Source: Symbiodinium natans (lineage: Eukaryota; Sar; Dinophyceae; Suessiales; Symbiodiniaceae). From it: a DNA stretch of 64,000 nt. Positions 44,163-54,179 of the stretch are shown one piece after another. The stretch is taken from the NCBI GenBank assembly GCA_905221605.1, contig CAJNDS010002732.1:25001-89000 (forward strand). The letters are read 5' to 3'. Each line of letters opens with the position of its first letter. Position 1 is the first letter of the stretch. A program made the translations under genes and the position numbers. The notes beneath the pieces were generated by a model. It was not told the DNA's origin and searched no databases. It saw only the letters and a program-made list of their open reading frames with translations.

Positions 44163-44301
44163 TTGTTTGTGAGCGCGGCGAGGCCAAGTCAAGCCCCGAA
44201 GCATCAAAGCCATCCCCACCTTCGCAACCATCACAGGGCTGGATCGCGCGATTCTTGGCGCCTGCCATGGGCATTCGGAAAGTCTTTTTGGAAGTCTGTT
44301 G
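43093..44301 (+). CDS. Low-complexity Ala/Thr/Lys-rich protein, multi-exon
   Basis: Possible exon from ATG 43,093 (MPGVRTARTIVVPRPADGG...). The main block after TTTCCAG at 43,420 is open to about 43,920 and very rich in Ala, Thr, Pro and Lys (SKALSKRKTARALEKRDG), then acidic/Ser-rich (NESDPGEDKDDGSNSSDSL). The reading shifts by one near 43,915 to SESLSLVVDSGNDSTSERK, ending GGCAAG|GTGAGG at about 44,005. The intron carries ATT and GT microsatellites. A last block, about 44,172-44,301, reads KSSPEASKPSPPSQPSQGW and ends in a stop. This looks like a basic, disordered, possibly nuclear protein. Function unknown. Confidence 0.45.
44027..44162. repeat. ATT trinucleotide array plus T12 and GT tract
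   Basis: About 28 ATT units with GTT interruptions, then T12 and (GT)12, filling an inferred intron. Confidence 0.95.
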
Positions 44302-45253
44302 ACGCATGTTTGGCCATGGGCAATGTCGGTTCAGTCCTGGATCTTCTCCAACTGGTTCTACCTGGCCTTTGTTTTTGGGACTGTCTTGCCAGGGACCCAG
44401 AAACAGACGGTGATTGGTGATGAGTTGTTCTTTGCTGCAGATCTCGATCCATACAGGCCGGCTTGCATGGGATTAATGGCTTGGTCCGGAGCCTGGATTC
44501 CGACCTGCCCGATGCATTCTGACATGTGGTTTTTTTTGCAATTTTTTGCCCTGATGCGGAGTGATGGGGCTTGAAGGATGCCGATGCTGATGCGTATGGC
44601 TGGGCGTGGCTAGTCATGCGATCTTCACCTCTGAGCACAGCATGCCTCAGGCATCGCGTGCCGCCAGTGGTCAAAAAGAGGCTCCCTACCTAAGTCATCC
44701 TAAGTCATCCTCATCCCCGTCCTTATAGGACTCCACGAAGTGACTGCTTGACGCTCAGCACCATGCAGTTCGCAGATCTTTTTGCAGATTCTGTGGGTCA
44801 TTGCCGCTCGCCTCAAGACAGAAGGAAAGCAGGCCGGGCTTCCCAAAGTGGATTTTTTTGCCCGAGCTGAGCCTGGCCGCTGCAGCTTGCAGCAATGCAC
44901 CTTGGATTCAAGAAACCAAGCATAGCCAAGCCCTAAAACCTGCTCGGTAGTCAAAGCAAGCCAGTGTTAAGGGAGGGTGCAGGTAGAGGCTCGTGGAGGC
45001 TGCCACAAGAGCCCAAAAGGCTTGACTTTCATGCCCCTTTTGCAATTTCACATTGGCTTGTTGCACCGTGCGACTTTTGTACTGGCAAGGTCTGTGCGTC
45101 AGTGCTGCGGTGGCAGTGCCCGAGTCAAGGTGGATTGCTGTTGCGATTTGATTTCTGTGTCTGGCATGGGTGGGCCATCACAGGTGAGCGCAGGGCTTGC
45201 CACGGCTACACTGGGGATCGTTGCGCCCTGCGCTCAGCTGGCCCGTGTCTAGT

Positions 45254-45541
45254 ATGACAACCGAGAACTGGCACGCAAAGATGCATGAAGGTGGGCAGCC
45301 GTCCACGATAGCGGCTTCGATGGTGCAGGCGCATGAGTTGCCTGTGGTGCCTGTCATGGTCTTTGGTTGCGGCTGCAGCGCCGCTGTGCATCTGTTCCTC
45401 GAGGTATAGGCAGGCGGCTATTTGTTGAGCATGGGGCCCAGAATGCAACCACGAGAGCTACAAGACATGCCGACGGCCCTGCTGCTAGGCGACGTGGTGC
45501 GAATATGTGCGAATGCTCAGGTCGTCAGACGTCGGCTATGA
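45254..45541 (+). pseudogene. Small ORF interrupted by one in-frame TAG
   Basis: From ATG 45,254 the frame reads MTTENWHAKMHEGGQPSTI... to HLFLEV, meets TAG at 45,407-45,409, then continues in the same frame (AGGYLLSMGPRMQPRELQDM...VVRICANAQ) to TGA at 45,539-45,541. Both parts look coding. No intron of sensible size removes the TAG while keeping frame. It may be two exons by coincidence, a degenerate gene or a readthrough case. No family recognised. Confidence 0.35.
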
Positions 45542-45810
45542 CTATGTGACGCAGGTGGGGACACAGGCTCCGCCGCTCCGCTCTGCAAGTGTTCCAGTTG
45601 GTCGCTTGCCCGTCTGCGCATGTCGGCTTCGTCGCTTGCTTTCCAAAGGGCGCCTCCTCGCAACTCAGTAGCCTCAAGCACCCAAAGTGCACAATTGCCC
45701 CCCAAAGTTTGTTACCCGACCCCCCTGGACCACCATTCGCCACCTTATCACTTGCAGAGTTTGTGAAGACCCATTCACCGTGACATGGCGTGGGCCGGCA
45801 AGCGGCCGGG

Positions 45811-48580
45811 ATGAGCTCCTCCGACCAAGACGGTGGCGATGATACCCTGAATGCCTCTTGCCTGGAAAAATTCTGCTGGTTCTGCGAGAGTTTGTGCCTC
45901 AACCCGAAGGAGCCTGAAACCTCCAAGGAGATTCTGGCAGATGCTTTGGACGCAGAGGACGACAGCCAGGCGGATGTGAATGTGGAAAGTCCTGCGGTCG
46001 GACGCCTTCAAGCTCTACAGGGTCTGCTCAGCCAATTCGACGATGGTGTTGAGACTGACGGGACACCAAGTCCTAAGATGCCGCGACGGGAGATGTCTGG
46101 ACAAGCGAAAGATGATCTCGGTTCCAAAGATTGTGAGGATTCAGCCCGGGCAGCTCTCAGCAAAGACGATCCTGAGGCAGGTCGGGCCGGAGTACTGCGC
46201 CAACAGCAATTCCAGTTGGCCCAGATGGAGAAGGCCTTGCAGTTGGCACCTCTGCTGTTCAGACCCGAGAGGGCTTCTTGACCCTGAGTATACCCTGAGT
46301 GTTCAGAGTTCAGGCTGAGGGCCGAGCTTTGGGTGCGCCACGGTTTGCTGGGTGTGCTGGCGTGTGTGGAGTTGGCAGCTGCAGGTACGGGACGCCTCCG
46401 CAAACCCACGCGCAGATTCCGTCGAACTGAAAGACTTCCAACTCCGCTGCCTCGGTCCAGTGATCCCACAAGCGGCTCGATCAAAAGTTTGGTTCAGTTT
46501 TTTTCTTTGAACTAGCTAGGAATTCAGCCAATTCTAACAATTAGGAGATCATGTTTGGCCCTTTCCTGACAGACCGGCTCTGAAGGGGAAACTCAGGAAC
46601 TGCCCGCAAACTTGACCATGCTGTGCCTGTCTGGTAATGCTTTCGAGAGTATGGAGGAGCTGTCGCAGCATCTAAAAGGTTTGCGGAACTTGCGCACTCT
46701 CGATCTGTCTCACTGCCGCTTGAGCTCTTTGACCTGCCTCCCGAAGCTTCCGCTTGAGAAGCTCGATGTCTCCAGCAACCTCTTATCGTCCTCAGCAGGT
46801 ATTGCGAAATGTGCCGGTCTGCGAGAGGTATGTTTTGCAAAGAACCGATTGGCGAAGACAGACCAAATCGAAATGCTACTGAACCTGGTGGTGCTGGACC
46901 TGTCGGAGAACCGCTTGCACTCAAAGCAGCTTCTTCGCCCGCTGACAGCTTGCTCCCGGCTTGAATGTCTTCAGATCCATGGCAACCCGCTAGCCTCGCT
47001 AGCCCAGGCAAAGCACCGGGCATGGGTGGCCAGCATGTTTCCAGCATTGATTTGGTTGGACGACCATGCGATTCGGCCGCAGCGCCTGCGAAAGAAGGGG
47101 CAGCCAGATCGGGACAATCTACACCCAGACCGCAGCACTGCTGGCTCAGGCGCAGCCCTTCGCAAGGACATCAAGGACTGCTCTGTGCGTACGGAGTACC
47201 TGGAGCAGGCCCGCAGATATGCGCGACCAACCATAAGCAGCAAGATGCAGGCCGTGCCGACTTCCCAGAGTGAGAAGGCGCACGGCCGGGCATGTGAGCG
47301 CGAACTTGAACCCTCTGTCGAGCGAGTCGAGCGAGCCGAGCGCAAGATCCAGAGGACCTCTGCACCACGCTCTGGGGCTTTCGCACCTGCAGCCAGACCT
47401 CAGAGGAGCAGTTCGCAGCCATGCCCATTCTTGCACAGAAGCTCGGATGACAAACGTGTTTCAGCATTTCCGGCAGAGCCGCAGCTGCGCGACACCCACA
47501 TTCATGATGCACGTCCCCGCGACGCCGGCAACACAACTACGACCGAGCCACAGCAGTTGCAGAACCTTACGAAGGACACCCGGTGCGCGGCAGTTTCAGC
47601 TTCGATGGGCATGCAGTCACGGCACTCCTCTTTGTGCCGTGAGCTCATCGAGGACCTCAGACTTGCGTTGGTTATAAGTTCCTTCATATGGGTTTAGGCG
47701 TCGGCCTAGCTTACAGCCAACGGGACCTTCTTGTTTGCATGGTTTTGCCAGGAGAAGCGAAGGCTATTGCAGCAAATCAGCGCGAAACTGGGGGCATCTT
47801 TGTCAGAAATTCAAGCATGCAACGCACGCAGTTGGCATCGCGAGAAAGCAGCACAGTCAAGGAAGGTGTGGCCACGGCAATGTCAGCGAGACCCATGCCT
47901 GTGGTGAACAATAGTGTGCGGGTGCTGACCTCAAATAGTAAGACTCTGGCACAGTTGTTTCTGTACCGGTTGGGTTGCAGGCGCTGCCGTACCCTTCTTT
48001 GGTTACAGAATCAGCTCAGACTCAGGCTGTCCCGCAACATGAAGACCCTGGGGAGATTAGGCTCATCTGTCACGAGACAGGTGCAAAGTAGCCCGAGGTG
48101 GTGCCGTGATTGAGCCCTGGTTGCGAGGTCTCTTTGCGAGAGCCTGCGCAAAGACATCCAGCGAAGCTTGTCATTCTTGCTGCGGCAGTTCATTGCCTGA
48201 GGTCGACTGGGATTGCTTTCATCATGCTGCCAGTGTGTCTTGAACTGTAAGGAAAGAGGCTGCTGATCAAACAGACTAAGCAGATCTGACCCGCTTTACG
48301 GTCTGCAGCAAATTGCGGCAGCCACCTCCATCAGACTGTGCAGAGCACAGCTCTGGTGCAGAGTCCAGAGCATGTCCGGCTTGCGCTGAAAGCCTAGCGC
48401 AGCAGTCCAGGGCCCTGGCATCACGAAAACTTGTCTGGAAAAAAGGCTTTCTCTAGATGATTTTTTTTCTCCGGCAAGGGACGTCTCTGACCAGCTACGG
48501 AAAAACTACTTCCCTGACAGGTGCAGGAAGACCTTCCCACGCCTTTGCCTGAGCACGCTGAGACGGAAGAATCTTCCTGA
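45811..48580 (+). CDS. Leucine-rich-repeat protein with coiled coil
   Basis: Exon 1 from ATG 45,811 (MSSSDQDGGDDTLNAS) is acidic and Gln-rich. A block at 46,385-46,490 follows (VRDASANPRADSVELKDFQL). Exon 46,573-47,670 encodes about four SDS22-type repeats (LCLSGNAF, LRTLDLSHCRL, LEKLDVSSNLL, LREVCFAKNRL, LVVLDLSENRL) and an LRR cap (AWVASMFPALIWLDDHAI), then a long charged tail. The intron 47,671-47,751 (81 bp, GT-AG) joins in phase to 47,752-47,865, giving ELIEDLRLAL then EKRRLLQQISAKLG, a coiled coil. Further exons are 47,981-48,080 and 48,521-48,580, the latter with a stop. LRR plus coiled coil is typical of axonemal or centrosomal adaptors; that role is inference. Confidence 0.75.
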
Positions 48581-48599
48581 AAGTGCATGCGCTGATGAG

Positions 48600-49290
48600 C
48601 CCAGGTGCAAGACTCTGATGAGGCTTTTCAAGACTGTGGCAGCCTCGCCACAGGCCACAAGCCTTCTCAGCGGGCGGCTGCTTGTAGGAGCAAATGGCAT
48701 CTCACAAACTCTGTCTGTGGCTGTATCGGGCAGGCAGCCCTTGCCCGAATGTCCAGCACGGGCAAGCCCACCTTGCAAGAATGGACGGATTCCATCCAGG
48801 TGCTTCAGTCGCACGGGTGTTGAGTGCTGTGCAGTGGCTCTGATCCTTGCGAGGATTGGAAATGGGGACTTTCCAGGTCGCAGGTGTGGTTGCAAGTTGC
48901 GATGGTGGATGCTTCTGAAGCCGTGGAAATTGTGGAAAGCTCTCCTCACAAAGCTGCTTGCAGATTTCTTCGATCTTCCGTGGTATCGATACAGAGATGG
49001 ATGGACAGGCCGCCCGAGAGTTGCCGCGGGCTTCCCCAGACACCAGACTGCTCCGCCATGCTCTGCCCAGGTTGACATCCACGAGCTTCTGAGCTGTTTC
49101 AGGCCGTGTCCCAAAAGTTGGGGGCATGTCTGGGCTTTTTGGGGAGCATTTGAGAGGCGCGGCGAGTACGAAGGGCAGTTTTGGCAGCCAGCCAATGCAC
49201 CCGCTGCAAGCTTTCAGCCAGACGCTTCCGCAGTGCAGGCAGACACGGAATGCTATCTTGTGATCTGATTTTTCCATCCTGCGCCTGCTT
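48600..49290. other. Overlapping open frames, no clear gene
   Basis: A 216-codon + frame (48,618-49,268) and a 191-codon minus frame overlap. Neither shows a domain, and the + frame is Cys/Trp/Arg-rich as expected of a shadow. Fragments such as STGKPTLQEWTDSIQVLQS suggest exons are present in another + frame. Confidence 0.35.
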
Positions 49291-50064
49291 GTGCAGGGGT
49301 TGAACTCTCAATACAATTGCCATGATGGCCTGGAGATGTGGCGGCGACTCGGCTGCCAGTGGCAAAAAAAGGCAAGTCCAAGATATTCCAAGCATTGCAA
49401 AGTTCCAGCGCCCAGGTTTGAGTGGTCAAAGGAGAAGCAGGTGTCATGCAGTCTCATAAGCGCCCGCTCCTTGTCGCTCTGCTGAGATGCTCGTGGAGCA
49501 CAGGAGATGCAGTAGATAAGTGGATAGCCCGACGCATATCGGTGCCCTTATGTACCCTTGAGGCCAGCGAGTTGCGTGGAAGCCTGGCTCCAAACCTGAC
49601 GCCTGCCGAGGCTGGACGATGCTAGGGCTACCGCGTTTGTTCGCGCGGGCGCGCGCGCGGGTGTGTGTGTGTGTGTGTGTGTGCGCGCGCTTTACATTGT
49701 GTGAGGTCCTCAGGCAAATGGATACCAATGGGGATGGAGTTTGCCACCCGGGAAGGGCGATGTTGTTTTGCAGTTTGGCTTGTTGAGCTCCCGGATTCCG
49801 AGGTAGTTAGCCACGATGAGTGGGTTGCAGCTGCAACAGGGCTTGCGGGTCAGGGCCCCGAGAGTTTTTTTTGCCATCTCATTGCCCTGATGCCAACTGC
49901 TTCAGGTCAGGGCCCTTTTGTGAAGACCTTGATCGAGCCTCGCGCGGAATTCGTGCGGCTGGCATGCTCTATGTCTGACGCTTCTAAGTGCTCGGAAGCT
50001 TAATTGGCAAGCTGCGGCAGGCCTTCAAGTCCATGGATGTGAGCCAGGACCACCGTGCTGCTAG
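49291..50064 (+). CDS. EF-hand protein, EF-hand split by a 64-bp intron
   Basis: EF-hand loops bind Ca2+ with D-x-[DN]-x-[DN]-x-x-x-[ST]-x-x-E. Exon 49,706-49,738 encodes VLRQMDTNGDG. After a GT-AG intron (49,739-49,802) the next exon starts VVSHDEWVAAATGLA. Joined, the loop DTNGDGVVSHDE is perfect at positions 1, 3, 5, 9 and 12. A second EF start, LRQAFKSMDVSQDHR at about 50,015-50,059, is broken after HR and probably continues after another intron with a GC donor. Blocks at 49,291-49,440 (CHDGLEMWRRLGCQWQKKAS) and 49,540-49,623 may be upstream exons. It could extend to the EF-hand exon at 51.7 kb around or through the intervening gene. Confidence 0.6.
49651..49690. repeat. GC/GT alternating tract
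   Basis: Alternating purine-pyrimidine run (GCGCGC then GTGTGT then GCGCGC), immediately upstream of the split EF-hand exon. Such a run can adopt Z-DNA. Confidence 0.85.
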
Positions 50065-50278
50065 GCATCGAAGTCCCGCACGATAGCTCTGGCTACTATG
50101 TTCGTGTGCCCACACGCCCCAGATTTACGTACTTTGGGTGCTGAATGGGCCCGTAAGGCCAAGATAGAAGTAGCCGATCTGTTTTTGGCAGCACGTCGGC
50201 TCAGATGCTTTCGCGTAGCCTAGGGTCCGACAAGATGTATGTGTGGCCCACTAGCTCCTCTTGAGAACTTTGATCGTC

Positions 50279-50851
50279 ATGGTTGGTCAGCGCTTGCAAA
50301 AGTACATCTCCAGTTGGGGCCTTGATGCGAGCGACGTGCCCAAAGTCATCACAATTTTTCTCGGCGCCAAGTATGTCACTCTTGGGGCGTTCATCATTGT
50401 GGGGGCCAGGTTCCAGCCTCTGCGCAGGGTTTTCCCCAAGAGGCGAACCGTCACATCAGCCTGGTCTCAAGTCAAGAGCCGTTTGGCGGGACGGCAGGAT
50501 GTGCCCGAGGGCACTGGTTGGTATGAGTGGGCCTCTGACAAATACTGGCTCTTGTCTGATAAGCTGCAAGCGCGGCTGCAGGCAAACCGATGGTGGCTTA
50601 GCCTGGCCGAACGAACGGGGCAAAATCCTACAAGACTTGTTCTCGGTGTTGCTGAAGGCACGCTTCTCTGCAAGCTGACTTACCCCGTGTGGGGACCGTT
50701 CGAGCTTTGGGCCATTATGAACATGCTCAAGAATCGTAGCATCCATACTGCTCATGGTTCCGAGGGGCCGGACGGTGACCTTATGGAACAGTACACGCAC
50801 GCAGCTGCGGCTGCAGAAGATGCGCAAGACTTGTCACCCGGACCTTTGTGA
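50279..50851 (+). CDS. Two-helix membrane protein, unknown
   Basis: The single-exon frame from ATG 50,279 gives 190 residues to a stop at 50,851. The N-terminus is amphipathic (VGQRLQKYISSWGLDASDV). A hydrophobic segment VITIFLGAKYVTLGAFIIVG forms helix 1. A basic loop with many Trp follows, and a second hydrophobic stretch (LTYPVWGPFELWAIMNML) precedes a polar acidic tail. The KYG/WGL start, small helices and PVW motif loosely recall organelle inner-membrane DUF1279/FAM210-type proteins, but I am not confident of that. The first in-frame ATG was chosen; upstream codons read TTG. Confidence 0.7.
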   Translation: MVGQRLQKYISSWGLDASDVPKVITIFLGAKYVTLGAFIIVGARFQPLRRVFPKRRTVTSAWSQVKSRLAGRQDVPEGTGWYEWASDKYWLLSDKLQARLQANRWWLSLAERTGQNPTRLVLGVAEGTLLCKLTYPVWGPFELWAIMNMLKNRSIHTAHGSEGPDGDLMEQYTHAAAAAEDAQDLSPGPL

Positions 50852-50999
50852 ATTTCGCTTCGCAGCATAAAAGGAGTGCAGGCAAGGGTAGTTGCCTCTC
50901 AAATAGTTCTGTTGCGACTGCGCCTGCTCTTAGTTAACACCGATGGCCTCAGTACTGTCAAATGAACCATGATCAGTGGGGGTAGTCCTCATAATCCAA

Positions 51000-51530
51000 T
51001 TTTAACAACTGCTGGCATTAAGTACCGCTGCAAGTTTGTCAAAAACTCGCCTCCTCCTCCTCCTGTTGCTGCTATTGCTGCTGCCGCAGCCTATTTCCGC
51101 AGGGAAGGTTGTGTGTAAGCTTCGCGACAGTGGCAAGAGGATCACACTTCTTTCGCAAAGAAAGGCGGTGTCTAAAGGAAAGAGGGCAGGCAGAGAGAGC
51201 GCCTGGATTTGGCAGGATGGACTTCTCAATCAGAAGGACCTCGAAAGCTCGCTAGGTCTGGGCTCAACTCCATTGGGAGCTGGGCTTGCTGCTCGGAATT
51301 GCTCGTTTCCTGCCGGTCTGCTAGTTCCAAATCGCGCTCCCAATACACCTGCATACTTGTCTTGAGAAAGGCCGCGCACCTCTTCAGGTCTGCCCCTCAG
51401 TGCTGTCAGGCTCGAGCAGCATTTGGCGGCGGCCGTGGGCCAAGGTGTGTCGGCAGCTGCACTGAAGGATCGAGTCTTGGCTGGGCGCCTAGACCATTGT
51501 GCAGGCAGCGCAATGCTTCCTAGTGCTGCA
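51000..51530. other. Ambiguous coding stretch
   Basis: A CTC/CTG-rich run gives poly-Leu in one frame and poly-Pro/poly-Ala (KYRCKFVKNSPPPPPVAAIA) in another. The second, in front of CCGCAG|G, is more exon-like. Nothing decisive. Confidence 0.3.
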
Positions 51531-51565
51531 TTATGAGTGAATAAAATTGATATATGTTCCAATCA

Positions 51566-51698
51566 TATGACATACATACATACATACATACATACATACG
51601 TACGTAGGTACATACATATATTTATACATGTAATGCCTGTCTATATATATATATGTATATTTATATGTATATTTATATGTATATTTATATGTAATATT
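51566..51698. repeat. CATA, TA and ATGTATATTT repeats
   Basis: ACATACATAC array, then (TA)n, then three ~12-bp ATGTATATTTAT units. Noncoding. Confidence 0.9.
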
Positions 51699-51713
51699 CA
51701 ACCTTCCGTACAG

Positions 51714-51819
51714 CTGTTTTTGGGACTCTGAGGCTCGATGGTCCACGCTGTCCAATGCATTCCAGAAGATTGACCAGGATGACAATCACCGACTGAGTCG
51801 GGCAGAGTTTGCTTCTTAA
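51714..51819 (+). CDS. Terminal exon with one EF-hand
   Basis: After TACAG the frame reads CFWDSEARWSTLSNAFQKI, then the loop DQDDNHRLSRAE (51,772-51,807) and FAS-stop at 51,817-51,819. The Ca2+ ligands at loop positions 1, 3, 5, 9 and 12 are all present. It lies directly behind a microsatellite intron and is the last exon of a calcium-binding protein whose other exons may be at 49.3-50.1 kb. Confidence 0.65.
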
Positions 51820-52053
51820 GCAAGACAGACCTGTCCGAATTCCTCCATTGGACATCGCTGTGCTTGCTATGTCCGGAAGCCTCAGTGTGCAGGGCCTGCC
51901 AGACGGTGAGGTGTAGAAGCAGCTTCAGGTGAACCCACCACAACATATGCAACCAGAATACCCAGTGTTTCAGATATTGAAGTTTTGTACCAGCAACTTT
52001 CCCCACGAGCTCATGCTGCGCCCGGTGTGGCCACACTGGCCAGACCTTCGGAC

Positions 52054-52989
52054 ATGCTCCAGGCGCCCCCTACTTGCCTTGAATCTGATCTCCTGCATCA
52101 ATCGGGAGGGGCTTATAACCCGCATCAAATGGCATCCGTGCGGCGCGTGCCAGCATCAGCTGGGCAGAAACCCCTTGCTCTCTCGTCGCAGCTGGAGATC
52201 CGAAACCGTGTGTCTATCCTGACACCCACCACAGCTTCCCGCAGCGCCTTTCACGAGCAGCTCTGGGGTTGCTTTACTGCGCAGACATGGCCCGACAAGG
52301 AACTGATTGTCGTGGAGACTTACGAGGACCAGCCTTCTCAGGTACTTGAGGCTCTTGCAGATCAAGATGAGCGGCTGGTACATATAGCTCTCCGGTGCCC
52401 TGCTGGTCATGATTTCAGTGTTGGCTTAAAGCGCAACATCTGTGTACATCTAGCCAGCGGTGAGATCTGCATTAATTTTGACGATGACGACTTGTACGCA
52501 GATGGCTACTGTGAGTGGATGGTTGCTGAAATGCAGCGACATGGCTGGGGAGCTGCAACACTATCTGGCTGGCATAACTACTTTGAGCAATCTGGGAAGT
52601 GCGGATACTCGGATCCAGAGTCCTGGAAGGTCGAGAACTTGGAGGAGTTGGCAGAGACGATCTACGGATACGGCTTTAGTTATGTGTTCAAACGTTCACT
52701 GGCACTGTGTTACCCGTATCCGAACGTGGAGTTCAGCGAAGATGCTCCTTTCATGCTGCGTTTGCGAAGTGTACTTGGGGATGCCAGGGTGGGACTACTT
52801 CGGGATGAGCAGGGCATGTGTCTACACGTCGTTCATCGGGACAGTACATGCATTGACCCGGAGATTTCTCGCCTTCTTTCAGAAGACGAGTTTGAAGACC
52901 TGCAGGTTTGTCAGTCGGAAGCCTTTGAGGCCTTTCGCAACGTGCAGACACCATGGTATCTCGCGCTGTGGAGCTTGCTGCGTTGTTAG
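52054..52989 (+). CDS. Family 2-like glycosyltransferase
   Basis: GT2 enzymes use a GT-A fold to move sugar from a nucleotide donor. From ATG 52,054 the frame codes 311 residues without an intron. VSILTPTTASR (residues 53-63) is the nucleotide-binding first strand. TAQTWPDKELIVVETYED follows. GLKRNICVHLASGEICINFDDDD (residues ~124-146) contains the DxD-type metal site, and SEDAPFMLRL (residues ~228-237) the ED catalytic-base motif. There is no signal peptide or membrane helix, so it is probably soluble or its targeting exon lies upstream; the frame is open to 51,985 without ATG. Acceptor sugar cannot be told. Confidence 0.85.
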   Translation: MLQAPPTCLESDLLHQSGGAYNPHQMASVRRVPASAGQKPLALSSQLEIRNRVSILTPTTASRSAFHEQLWGCFTAQTWPDKELIVVETYEDQPSQVLEALADQDERLVHIALRCPAGHDFSVGLKRNICVHLASGEICINFDDDDLYADGYCEWMVAEMQRHGWGAATLSGWHNYFEQSGKCGYSDPESWKVENLEELAETIYGYGFSYVFKRSLALCYPYPNVEFSEDAPFMLRLRSVLGDARVGLLRDEQGMCLHVVHRDSTCIDPEISRLLSEDEFEDLQVCQSEAFEAFRNVQTPWYLALWSLLRC

Positions 52990-53089
52990 CCTGTTAGCTC
53001 TGCTCAGCCTGTGCTCCCCCCATGTGTCAACAAGCTGGCATCGGCGGATGAAAAAGCACGAGAGGCAGATCTCATTAACAACCGAAGGT

Positions 53090-54174
53090 TCGGGCACTTT
53101 GGCAGGCGCACAAAGGCTGCGCGCTGGCAGTACTTTTGCCAAGGTTCCTCACTGGCCTGGCAGAGCTTCGCCCGCCGATCGAGGATGCCGCCGAGGTGGC
53201 TTTGGCCTCGGTCGGCAGACCTGCAGGTGCGTGGCCAAGGGGTGAAGGTAGACCTGGCTGTGGCATTGAAGCTGCCAAGGCGCACCTGTTCGAGGGCTTC
53301 GATGCACTGCACGATGACAGAATCACGCCTCCAGAGTCGCGTCCCCAGACCACTCCTCTGAGTTGGTGCATGCTGAAGCTTCTTGCGGCCCTCCGCCGTT
53401 TCAGGTGGCATGGCACCCTGCAGACTGGACAGCTCTTCCAGACACCGGAGGCTCTGCATGTGAGCAACATCAGCTACTGCCGGCTTCTGGCGTCGACTTT
53501 TGCAGCTTCCGTAGCTGCCGCAGAGGGAACATCTGCATTTTTTCATGCTGGCGCTACTGAGCTAGTTGCCGACTCGGATGGTGGAGGCTCTGCAGCAGGT
53601 GCTGCACATGGGTTCGGTCGTAGCCTCAGTGTCTGGAGACGTGCAGGAGTCGGATGCAACTAGATCCATCATGTCAGGAACACAGCTCCAGCTGGATTCA
53701 CAGGTCGCCTGAGCCTCAGAGCCGCACTTGGGGTCTCCAAACCAACTTGCTGCTATCACTTCCATCAGCCGAGCATTTGCCAACCCAACCCAGGCCGAAG
53801 CATGCGGCCGCGTCGCAAGGCCCGAACCCTGCTGCACGGGCACTTCGTTTCAAGCGTAGAGGATGCGTGCATTGTCGTGCACCTGTACGTGCCGCCTTGG
53901 CAGGAGCAGTTGCCGAGAAGCCGCAGTCTGAGAGCTGCAGAGATTTGCTGGTAATTAAGCAGTCCTTGCAACGTTCTTGCGGATGCTGCTGTGCAGGACC
54001 CCTGATCAAGCAGCGGTGCCGGAGAAGGATGGTCGACAAGCTTGTGTGTAGGCATGTTTTTGGAATGCTTTTGGTGTGCTTGCTTGGCGGACCAGGAGGG
54101 CATCACGGACAGCCGTCCGGGCCACAGATTTGGAGGTGTCTGTCAAGGCCAACGTCTTTGGCATCTGCCTGAAC
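53090..54174 (+). CDS. Multi-exon protein, possible degenerate cNMP-binding fold at C-terminus
   Basis: Exon-like blocks: 53,136-53,400 (FLTGLAELRPPIEDAAEVAL...), 53,575-53,709 (RMVEALQQVLHMGSVVASV, ending QLDSQVA and stop), 53,800-53,950 (LLHGHFVSSVEDACIVVHLY) and 54,058-54,174 (FGVLAWRTRRASRTAVRATD, then LEV and a stop). The last block resembles the phosphate-binding cassette of cyclic-nucleotide-binding domains (FGExAx...RxAxVxAxxD), but the key Glu is missing and the match is short. Frames between blocks are not proven to join. Confidence 0.35.
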
Positions 54175-54179
54175 TAAGT

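Noticed and set aside
51036-51365. Secreted protein with poly-Leu signal peptide
   Set aside because: No ATG, and the Leu run comes from a CTC/CTG repeat; another frame is at least as plausible.
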